Positions 1 through 5,916 of a DNA stretch of 8,042 nucleotides are shown piece by piece. Within the stretch, counting starts at the first letter, position 1, and each line of letters begins with the position of its first letter. The DNA comes from SZUA-430 sp041477875 (GTDB lineage: Bacteria; Pseudomonadota; Alphaproteobacteria; Micropepsales; Micropepsaceae), in assembly GCA_041477875.1 (NCBI GenBank), contig JBGOVA010000199.1:1-8042 (forward strand), read 5' to 3'. The notes under the pieces were generated by a model that was given only the letters and a program-made list of their open reading frames with translations, did no database searches and was not told where the DNA came from. The translations under genes were made by a program, and so were the position numbers.

Positions 1-1158
1 AACCATTTCGTCCGGATAGGTGCGAAGGTTCGGCTTCACTTTGTCGAACATCGAGCCGCCCAAGAAAAAACCGTTCTCGTAGCCTTGCATGCGGAAATTG
101 CGACCGTCGACCACGAGCTCGGCGCCCTCTTTGACGCCGAGGTCGATGTAGCCCTTCACCTTCTCGCGGTGTTCGCGGGTGACCAGCGGGCCGTAGTTCG
201 CTTGCGGATCGGTCGGCAGCGAGACTTTCAACTCTTCGACGCGCGGCTTCAGGCGGCGTACGAGCTCATCGCCCAGCTTGTCGGTGACGGGGACGGCGAC
301 CGCGATCGCCATGCAGCGTTCGCCGGCCGAGCCATAGCCCGCGCCGATCAGATCGTCGACGACTTGGTCGAGATCGGCGTCGGGCATGATGATCGCGTGG
401 TTCTTCGCGCCGCCCATCGCCTGGACGCGCTTGCCGTGCGCCGTGCCGGTCGTGAAGACGTATTCGGCGATGGCGGTCGAGCCCACGAAACTGACCGCCT
501 TGATGTCGGGATCCTTGAGGATCGCGTCGACGGCTTCCTTGTCGCCGTTGACGACGTTCAAGACGCCGGCGGGGGCGCCCGCTTCCAAGAAGAGCTCAGC
601 GAGGCGGATGGGGACGCTCGGGTCTTTTTCGCTGGGCTTGCAGATGAAGGTGTTGCCGGCGGCAATGGCGACGCCGAACATCCACATCGGGATCATCGCC
701 GGGAAATTGAACGGCGTAATGCCGGCGACGACGCCCAAGGGCTGGCGCATCGAATAGACGTCGATGCCGGTGCCGGCGCTTTCCGTGTATTCCCCTTTCA
801 TCAGATGCGGGATGCCGCAGGCGAATTCGATGACCTCAAGCCCGCGCTGGATGTCGCCCTTGGAGTCCGCGATGACCTTGCCGTGTTCGGCCGAGAGCAT
901 GTGCGCAAGCTCGTCCATGTTCTTTTCGACGAGCGCCTTGAACGCGAACATCACGCGCGCACGTTTCTGCGGATTTTGCGACGACCATTCGGGGAAGACT
1001 TTCTGCGCGGCAACGACGGCAGAGCGCATTTCGGCGGCGCTCGCCATCGGCGTGCGCGCCTGAACCTCGCCCGTCGCCGGATTGTAGATGTCACCGAAGC
1101 GGCCCGAGGCGCCCTTTACGTGGCGACCGGCGATGAAATGCGTCAGTTCCCGCACCAT
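1..1158 (-). CDS. mmsA: Methylmalonate-semialdehyde dehydrogenase (CoA-acylating), 3' end cut by window edge
   Basis: It oxidises methylmalonate semialdehyde (and malonate semialdehyde) to propionyl-CoA (acetyl-CoA) with NAD+ and CoA, in valine, thymine and inositol breakdown in the cytoplasm. The ATG at 1158 opens an uninterrupted frame of 386 codons to the window edge; the family is about 500 residues, so roughly the last 110 are missing. Visible landmarks are the nucleotide-binding stretch GITPFNFPAMIPMWM (residues 146-160), SFVGSTAIAEY (223-233), and the catalytic cysteine in GERCMAIA (Cys282). The usual ALDH general-base motif ELGG reads AMGG here (247-250), so the glutamate is absent, as expected for the CoA-dependent branch. 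GGAGA lies 6 nt before the ATG. It is the last gene of the minus-strand series, 81 nt after the kinase gene. Long open frames on the opposite strand (for example 85-1206) are shadows of this gene. Confidence 0.95.
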   Translation of the reverse strand, partial: MVRELTHFIAGRHVKGASGRFGDIYNPATGEVQARTPMASAAEMRSAVVAAQKVFPEWSSQNPQKRARVMFAFKALVEKNMDELAHMLSAEHGKVIADSKGDIQRGLEVIEFACGIPHLMKGEYTESAGTGIDVYSMRQPLGVVAGITPFNFPAMIPMWMFGVAIAAGNTFICKPSEKDPSVPIRLAELFLEAGAPAGVLNVVNGDKEAVDAILKDPDIKAVSFVGSTAIAEYVFTTGTAHGKRVQAMGGAKNHAIIMPDADLDQVVDDLIGAGYGSAGERCMAIAVAVPVTDKLGDELVRRLKPRVEELKVSLPTDPQANYGPLVTREHREKVKGYIDLGVKEGAELVVDGRNFRMQGYENGFFLGGSMFDKVKPNLRTYPDEMV

Positions 1159-1239
1159 GAGAAATCTCCGTTTTCGAGGTGGTCCTCGTTTCGGGCGGTG
1201 GTTTAGCACCCCGGCGCGCTCGCTCCAACTCGCGACGGC

Positions 1240-1683
1240 TCAGGCGCCTGCGAAGAGTGCGACCAAGCGCGGCGCGAAGACGAGGAGACCCACGATCGTC
1301 GCGCCAAGGGCCGTGATGAGAACGGCGGCGGCGGCGACGTCTTTGGCTTGCTTCACCACGGGGTGGAACTCAGGTGACGCGACGTCGCATAGAAGCTCGA
1401 ACGCGGTGTTCAAAGCCTCCGCGGTCCAGACGGCGACGATCGCAAGGACGAGCCAGATCCATTCCTCGCGCGATACGCCGAACCAAAGGCCGGCGGCGAC
1501 GACCGTGATCGTCGAGGCCAAATGGATCCAGGCATTGTGCTGCGTGCGCAGCATGGCGGCCAGACCGGCGAAGGCGAAGCCGAAGCTCCTGACGCGTTCG
1601 ACGATCAGGAAGCGCTTCGGTGCCGAGTTGCGATCTTCGATCATCTCGACAGTGTCATACCGCCAAGCGCCTCCGTGCGCCAC
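1240..1683 (-). CDS. dgkA: Diacylglycerol/undecaprenol kinase family membrane protein (UdpK-like)
   Basis: A small integral-membrane lipid kinase of the DAGK_prokar family that phosphorylates a membrane lipid alcohol (diacylglycerol or undecaprenol) with ATP. The 147-residue frame has family motifs RSFGFAFAGL (32-41), EALNTAFE (89-96; Glu89, Asn92 and Glu96 in the active-site/Mg region) and KDVAAAAVL (114-122). Three hydrophobic spans lie at about 53-69, 74-90 and 117-142. The C-terminal HP-x4-AKD...IVGLLVF pattern looks more like Bacillus UdpK than E. coli DgkA, but substrate cannot be decided from sequence. The start is uncertain: GTG at 1683 gives 147 aa and an in-frame ATG at 1644 gives 134 aa; neither has a convincing ribosome binding site, and the shorter form fits the usual family length (about 120-135). 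It begins 15 or 54 nt after the propeller gene and is probably co-transcribed with it. Confidence 0.88.
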   Translation of the reverse strand: MAHGGAWRYDTVEMIEDRNSAPKRFLIVERVRSFGFAFAGLAAMLRTQHNAWIHLASTITVVAAGLWFGVSREEWIWLVLAIVAVWTAEALNTAFELLCDVASPEFHPVVKQAKDVAAAAVLITALGATIVGLLVFAPRLVALFAGA

Positions 1684-1698
1684 TTCGCCAAGGGCCGA

Positions 1699-3129
1699 TC
1701 ATTGAGAACGGTCGTCGGCATCGGGAACGCCCGTATCGGGGAGCGTCGATGCTTCGCCCGTTTCTTCAGGCGGCTCGCGGGTCAACAGGAAGGCGGCGTC
1801 GCGCCTTGGGCTGATCCAGCGGCCGGCGCGCGTCGAGTGGAAGCGAACCAAGACCTGGCCGTCGGATCCCAGGAAAAGAAGCTGGCTTTCATCCTGATCC
1901 CATTGCGTGGGGCGCGCGGGCAATCCCACGCGACGGCAAGCGGGGCCGACGCGCAGGCGCTTGGCGCTGAACGCCGGATCGGAGGAAAGCCGAACGCGGC
2001 AGGCGCCGCCCGTTTGCAGATTCGAAAGATACCATGCGCCCTCCGCCCCTTCGTCGGCGGCGGTCGTCGGTTCTTCGACGGTGCCGGCTTCCAGCTCCTG
2101 GCCGGCCGCGAACTGCAGCTTTCGGTCGGCGTCGGTCAGCACGCAGCCGAGGCCGTCCGGCCCGATCGAGAGACATGCGATCGCGCCAAACGCCGGCGCA
2201 TCGAGGATGCCGTCATGCGTGGTGTCGACGCCCGAGCCCAGGCTGCGGCGCACGAGCTGGCGCTGCGCGTTGCGCGTGAAGCAAACCAGCGTGCCTGCTT
2301 GGAGCGCGCACGCCGGTTCTTGTCCCGTGACGTCGTCGGTCGAGGTCGTGATGCCCGCGTTCTCGGCGTAGAGCGGCATGCCACGCCACATGTGCAGGCG
2401 GCCGCTGCGGCTTTGCGCGACGCAGGCGGCCTCGCCGGATTTCAGCCTGACGCAAGACGGCCTGCCCTCGATGCGGCCGCCGAGCGACGTCCAACCGCCG
2501 GTCTTGCCGGTCGGGTCCGGCAGGAACGCAACCAACTCGCCGCTCACCGCGCGGCCGAAGCAGGCGGCGCCGGCGTTGCCCACCTGAATGCAATCGGGAT
2601 CGGCGCTGAGCGCGCCACCAAGATCGCGCCAGGCGTCCCAGGTTTTGCCGCCGCTCCATCTGCGCATCATCAGCTGACCTTGGCGGCCGCGCGCAAAGCA
2701 GGCCATGCGATCGCGCGCGAACGACACGCACGAAACGCGCGAGGGGATCAGGTCGCCGCCGAGCGAGGACCATTTGCTCCACGCAGCGCCGTTCAAGTTG
2801 ATCGTCGCGAGAACGCCCTTGGCGCTGGTCGCGAAACAATTGATGCCGCCGGGGCCGCGCACGACGCAACTGGGTGGCGCGGCGAGCGCCCCGCCGAGAT
2901 CGCGCGGCGCGCTCCATTTGCCGCCCGCGAGAAAGATCCAGGAGAGGTGTCCGTTCGCCAGCCGTGTGAGGCAATCGACGCGGCCCGGCGCCCATGAGAC
3001 GCATTCGGGCGCTTCGCGCATGACGCCGGACTGAATCTCAGTCCATGCACCTGCGACGCGCGGACAGGCGAGCGCCGCGCCCAACACCATCCAAATCGTG
3101 ACGATGCGCGACAGCGAGCCGTACCTCAT
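1699..3129 (-). CDS. Exported seven-repeat protein, probable beta-propeller (DUF346/PLL-like) with a cysteine pair in each repeat
   Basis: Function unknown. With the ATG at 3129 it has 476 residues and a signal peptide of about 28 (hydrophobic 9-22, likely cut after A-G-A28 before Trp29). A longer frame from TTG at 3216 would overlap the upstream gene and bury the signal, so I prefer 3129. Residues about 30-345 hold seven repeats of 45-48 residues. Repeat cysteines are 43/53, 88/98, 134/144, 180/190, 226/236, 274/283 and 319/329, almost always C-x9-C. The clearer repeats also show a W-x-x-LGG turn (120-125, 167-172, 213-218) and an aromatic-rich strand after the second cysteine. Spacing and the W..LGG signature resemble DUF346 repeats, which form seven-bladed lectin propellers (PLL family); that is inference. 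The tail (about 350-476) has two more cysteines (377, 398) and an acidic, Pro/Glu-rich end. It lies 62 nt after mch and just before the lipid kinase. Confidence 0.8.
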   Translation of the reverse strand: MRYGSLSRIVTIWMVLGAALACPRVAGAWTEIQSGVMREAPECVSWAPGRVDCLTRLANGHLSWIFLAGGKWSAPRDLGGALAAPPSCVVRGPGGINCFATSAKGVLATINLNGAAWSKWSSLGGDLIPSRVSCVSFARDRMACFARGRQGQLMMRRWSGGKTWDAWRDLGGALSADPDCIQVGNAGAACFGRAVSGELVAFLPDPTGKTGGWTSLGGRIEGRPSCVRLKSGEAACVAQSRSGRLHMWRGMPLYAENAGITTSTDDVTGQEPACALQAGTLVCFTRNAQRQLVRRSLGSGVDTTHDGILDAPAFGAIACLSIGPDGLGCVLTDADRKLQFAAGQELEAGTVEEPTTAADEGAEGAWYLSNLQTGGACRVRLSSDPAFSAKRLRVGPACRRVGLPARPTQWDQDESQLLFLGSDGQVLVRFHSTRAGRWISPRRDAAFLLTREPPEETGEASTLPDTGVPDADDRSQ

Positions 3130-3191
3130 GCTTTTCAAGAACCCGCTTTGACGTTCTTCGTTCCATGAGCCGCGGGCCGCGGACCTGAGCC

Positions 3192-4244
3192 TTACGCGCG
3201 CGGGACGACGACCCAATAGTCGAGATCGAGAAGAATCGCCGGATCATAAGACCCGTCTGCCAGCTTGTCCGGAAAATCGGCGCAGGCGCGATCCTTGGCG
3301 GCCACGGTGCGCAACCTCAGGAAACCCCAGTCCTTGTGCGCGTGAGGTTGCGCCTTCTCCACGACCTCGCTCCACGCGTAGATCGTGTCGCCGGCAAAGC
3401 AGGGCGAGACGTGGCGGCCGGCATTGATGCCGGCGACGAAATAAGCGTTCTCCATGCCGTTGTAGCTCAGGGCCCGCGCAACCGAGATGACGTGGCCGCC
3501 ATAGACGATGCGCTGGCCGAAGCGGCCTTGCTTTTCCGTGTGCGCGTTGAAGTGGACGCGCGCGGTGTTGTGATAGAGGCGCGTGGCCATCATGTGCTCG
3601 GCGTGTTCGACCGTCATGCCGTCGGCGTGATCGAAGCGCCGGCCCGGCGCATAGTCGTCGAAGAAACGGGCGCCGCCCGACTCGGCGCGATGTTTGGGCG
3701 CGAGCGTTTCGGCCGGGAAGACGTGAAGTGCCGACGGCGAGACCGCTTTGGGAAGATCGGGGACGCACGCCTCGGGCACGGCGGCGTCCTTCGAACGCTT
3801 TCGCACCATCACCCAGCGGGCGTAGGTCAGCACGTGTTCGCCGCGCTGATTGAAGCCGGTGGAGCGGACATAGACGATGCCGGATTCGCGGTTGGTGTTT
3901 TCGCGCGTGCCGAGCACTTCGGTCGTCGCGTGAAGCGTGTCGCCGGCGAAAACGGGCCTCAAGAAGCGGCAGTCGGCGTAGCCCAGATTTGCGATCGCGT
4001 TGAGCGAGACCTCCGGGACCGTCTTGCCGAAGACGATGTGGAAGACGAGGAGGTCGTCGATGGGCGATGAGGGGAAGCCGAGGCCACGCGCGAATTCGAC
4101 GGAGCTTTGGGTCGCGAAGCGGGCGCCGTAGAGGGCGGTGTAGAGCGCCTGATCGCCGTCGCTCAGCGTACGCGGCGGCGCGTGGTGCAAAATTTGGCCG
4201 GCGTGGAAATCCTCGAAGAAGCTTCCGGCGCCGGCCAACGTCAT
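3192..4244 (-). CDS. mch: Mesaconyl-CoA hydratase (beta-methylmalyl-CoA dehydratase), double MaoC/hotdog protein
   Basis: Interconverts mesaconyl-CoA and (2R,3S)-beta-methylmalyl-CoA in the cytoplasm, the hydration step before C-C cleavage in the ethylmalonyl-CoA pathway. From the ATG at 4244 it has 350 residues, close to the known Rhodobacter enzyme (about 340). Two hotdog domains are visible: residues about 8-150, with PIDDLLVFHIVFGKTVP (61-77) and FLRPVFAGDTL (94-104), and about 192-315, with NTARVHFNAH (226-235), VYGGHVISVARALS (247-260) and CFAGDTI (282-288). Asn226 and His231 of the second domain sit where (R)-hydratases carry their Asp-x4-His dyad (inference from spacing). The first domain matches my memory of Rhodobacter Mch very closely, including the NLGYADCRF stretch (86-94). 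A TTG at 4253 would add three residues; no clear Shine-Dalgarno helps choose. It starts 20 nt after the TPR gene stop, so the two are probably co-transcribed. A general MaoC dehydratase is the fallback call. Confidence 0.9.
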   Translation of the reverse strand: MTLAGAGSFFEDFHAGQILHHAPPRTLSDGDQALYTALYGARFATQSSVEFARGLGFPSSPIDDLLVFHIVFGKTVPEVSLNAIANLGYADCRFLRPVFAGDTLHATTEVLGTRENTNRESGIVYVRSTGFNQRGEHVLTYARWVMVRKRSKDAAVPEACVPDLPKAVSPSALHVFPAETLAPKHRAESGGARFFDDYAPGRRFDHADGMTVEHAEHMMATRLYHNTARVHFNAHTEKQGRFGQRIVYGGHVISVARALSYNGMENAYFVAGINAGRHVSPCFAGDTIYAWSEVVEKAQPHAHKDWGFLRLRTVAAKDRACADFPDKLADGSYDPAILLDLDYWVVVPRA

Positions 4245-4264
4245 TTCGGTCAAAGCCGCGTTTG

Positions 4265-4963
4265 CTATTTCAGGTGATCGAGTCCGTCGAGAGCTTCCTG
4301 CTGACGCGGATTGATGGCAAGCGCCAATTTATACGTTTCGATGGCGCGCGACTTTTGCCCGCTGTCCTCGTAAAGACGCCCGAGCGAGCCCAGCATGTCG
4401 GCGCTGCCGGGGCGCAAACGGGTCGCCGCTTCGCAGTCGCTGATCGCCTCCTTGTACTTGCCGAGCCAGCTGTAGGACACGCAGCGACCGTAATAGTAGT
4501 CGGCGTTGTTGCTCTTGATGGCGATCGCCTGTCCGAATGCCGGAACGGCCTTGGCGTGCTGATCGAGGCCCTGATAAGCGGCGGCGAGCTCGTAGTAGGC
4601 GACATCCATCTTCGGGTCCGTCTCGGTCGCCGACTGGTAGTCCGCGATCGCCAGATTGTATTGGCGCGACGAACGATAGGCCTTGCCGCGCAGATAGAGC
4701 GTCGCGGCAAGCCACGATTTCGGCAGGCGGCCGGAATTGAGAATTTCGGTGAACAGGATGATCGCGGTCTTGTAGTCGCGTGCGTTAAGCGCTGCTTGCG
4801 CCTTTTTGTGGTTGCCCTGCCAATCATAACGGACGGGCGGGTTGCCCGAGGGCGATTGGGCGGCGGGCGGGGCGGTTGGGGAAACGGGGCCAGCCGGGCC
4901 GGCCGCGAACGCAACGGGCGCCGCCAAGATCACAAACACAATACCAATCAGCAGTCGCTTCAC
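4265..4963 (-). CDS. Exported TPR-repeat protein (first of two paralogues)
   Basis: A 232-residue protein predicted to act outside the cytoplasm, probably as a protein-binding scaffold; specific function unknown. GTG at 4963 is chosen because AAGGAG (4971-4976) lies 7 nt upstream and the start opens directly on a signal peptide (VKRLLIGIVF onward, cleavage likely after AFA near residue 20). The frame stays open far upstream but there runs through the neighbouring gene. A Pro/Ala-rich linker (21-43) precedes about five TPR-like units at 51-84, 86-118, 119-152, 154-186 and 187-220, with the typical A-x-x-x-Y/L-G pattern and closing P at about 117, 185 and 219. Cys161 and Cys177 fall on the two helices of the fourth unit and could be disulfide-bonded. 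It resembles the upstream TPR gene in size, signal sequence, repeat number and cysteine positions, so the pair looks like an old tandem duplication. It lies 131 nt after that gene and 20 nt before mch. Confidence 0.88.
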   Translation of the reverse strand: MKRLLIGIVFVILAAPVAFAAGPAGPVSPTAPPAAQSPSGNPPVRYDWQGNHKKAQAALNARDYKTAIILFTEILNSGRLPKSWLAATLYLRGKAYRSSRQYNLAIADYQSATETDPKMDVAYYELAAAYQGLDQHAKAVPAFGQAIAIKSNNADYYYGRCVSYSWLGKYKEAISDCEAATRLRPGSADMLGSLGRLYEDSGQKSRAIETYKLALAINPRQQEALDGLDHLK

Positions 4964-5094
4964 TTCATCGCTCCTTCTTCCTTTGGCGCCGCGGCACCGG
5001 CCCACGGCCCACTTGAACCTTGCGCGACGGCGCGCCCGAGAGCCGCACCGCCTCGCATTGAACCAATTGCCACCTGAACAGTTCTTAAACGCAA

Positions 5095-5772
5095 TTACCC
5101 GCCAACCCGTTTCAACCCTTCGGTTGCAATCGGGTTCCCGGGATCGAGGGCCAAAAGTTTGCGATAGGCCTCGGCCGCGCGCGGCTTGTTGCCGGTCTGC
5201 TCGGACGCTTGGGAGATTGCCGTGAGCAGGTTCTTGTCTTCGGGCGCCGCAGCGAGGGCCTTCTCGCAATCCGGCATCGCGCCCGCAAAATCCTTGCGGT
5301 TGAACAGATGGATGCAGCGCGCACTGCGATACAGGGGGGCGTCCGGGTCGACCTTGACCGCCATGTCCAAATCGGCGAGTGCTTGGTCGTCCTGCTTCAG
5401 TTCGAGGCGGCAGGCGGCGCGGCTGTAGTAGAGGTCGCCGTCATTCAGCGTCTGGGCCGCTTTGTCGAAGTCGGCGATCGCGGCAACGCAATCCTTCTTT
5501 ATCTGGTGAGCAGTGCCGCGACCGAAGTAGAGTTCGCCGATGGTTTGCGGCTGATCGTTGAAAGCCTTCGAGTCGATCGCCTTGGTGAACAATTCGATGG
5601 CGAGATCAGGGTTTTTGTTTTGCAGCGCTTCTTGAGCTTGCTGGGGATATTTCTGCGCTTCCATCTTCTTGCGCGCCTGACGCTCGGACACGCCTTCGAC
5701 CGCGAAGGCGGGTGCGGCAAGCGAGACGATGACGACGAGAAGTCCAAGGAATCCGATAAGCCGCTTAACCAT
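5095..5772 (-). CDS. Exported TPR-repeat protein (second paralogue)
   Basis: A 225-residue exported protein built of TPR repeats; likely a periplasmic interaction scaffold, exact role unknown. The ATG at 5772 begins MVKRLIGFLG and a hydrophobic stretch ending PAFA, with signal peptidase I cleavage likely after residue 24; GGGG lies about 7 nt upstream. The frame is open further upstream to 5907, but that part is the intergenic terminator region read through, so the longer start is rejected. A Lys/Gln-rich segment (28-45) leads into about five TPR-like units at 41-74, 79-112, 113-146, 147-180 and 181-214. Cys153 and Cys169 in the fourth unit have the same 16-residue spacing and the same RC...DCE context as Cys161/Cys177 of the neighbouring paralogue. 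Further cysteines are at 95 and 121. It sits just downstream of the mcl2 terminator, so it probably has its own promoter. Confidence 0.88.
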   Translation of the reverse strand: MVKRLIGFLGLLVVIVSLAAPAFAVEGVSERQARKKMEAQKYPQQAQEALQNKNPDLAIELFTKAIDSKAFNDQPQTIGELYFGRGTAHQIKKDCVAAIADFDKAAQTLNDGDLYYSRAACRLELKQDDQALADLDMAVKVDPDAPLYRSARCIHLFNRKDFAGAMPDCEKALAAAPEDKNLLTAISQASEQTGNKPRAAEAYRKLLALDPGNPIATEGLKRVGG

Positions 5773-5827
5773 TAGGAACCCCAAATCCGTTTTTTCTAAC
5801 AGGGCCGAAGGAAAGCCGAGCGACCCG

Positions 5828-5867
5828 AAAAAAGCTAGGCCGAGCCCCTTGAGAGGCCCGGCCCAGC
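5828..5867 (-). terminator. Rho-independent terminator after mcl2
   Basis: Read on the minus strand, GCTGGGCCGGGCC (5867-5855) can pair with GGCTCGGCCTAGC (5846-5834) over 13 consecutive positions, two of them G-U, around an 8-nt loop (5854-5847). Six T residues follow at once (5833-5828). This is a textbook intrinsic terminator. It sits 50-90 nt after the mcl2 stop and ends about 55 nt before the start of the next TPR gene, so it should separate mcl2 from the genes downstream. There is no matching T-tract on the plus strand. Confidence 0.85.
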
Positions 5868-5878
5868 GCTCCTTAGCT

Positions 5879-5907
5879 AGAATATCATTGGGGCGCAAAG
5901 AGGGCAA
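5879..5907 (-). promoter_or_regulatory. Weak sigma70-like promoter candidate upstream of the TPR genes
   Basis: On the minus strand, TTGCCC (5907-5902) and TATTCT (5884-5879) are separated by exactly 17 nt; each hexamer matches the sigma70 consensus at four of six positions. It lies between the mcl2 stop and the terminator hairpin, so transcription from it would run straight into that hairpin before reaching the TPR gene. It may be chance, or the hairpin may act on this transcript. Confidence 0.25.
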
Positions 5908-5916
5908 AATGCCTCG

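Noticed and set aside
1175..1188. Small hairpin CGAGG-TGGT-CCTCG upstream of mmsA
   Set aside because: Only five base pairs and no T-tract on the mmsA strand; too weak to call a terminator or attenuator.
85..1206. Plus-strand open frame of 373 codons opposite mmsA
   Set aside because: The minus strand encodes unmistakable MmsA throughout; the antisense product has no recognisable domain.
1522..2997. Long plus-strand open frame of 491 codons opposite the propeller gene
   Set aside because: Low-complexity Arg/Ala-rich product with no motif. It is the antisense shadow of a clear repeat protein with a signal peptide, produced by the high-GC codon bias.
3130..3216. N-terminal extension of the propeller gene from a TTG start
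   Set aside because: It would overlap the end of mch and place 29 residues before a normal signal peptide; the ATG at 3129 is a better start.
4964..5269. N-terminal extension of the first TPR protein
   Set aside because: It would overlap the neighbouring TPR gene and give an Arg-rich, motif-free stretch; the GTG at 4963 has a Shine-Dalgarno and a signal peptide.
5773..5907. N-terminal extension of the second TPR protein
   Set aside because: The extension reads through a strong terminator hairpin and precedes a good signal peptide that begins at the ATG at 5772.
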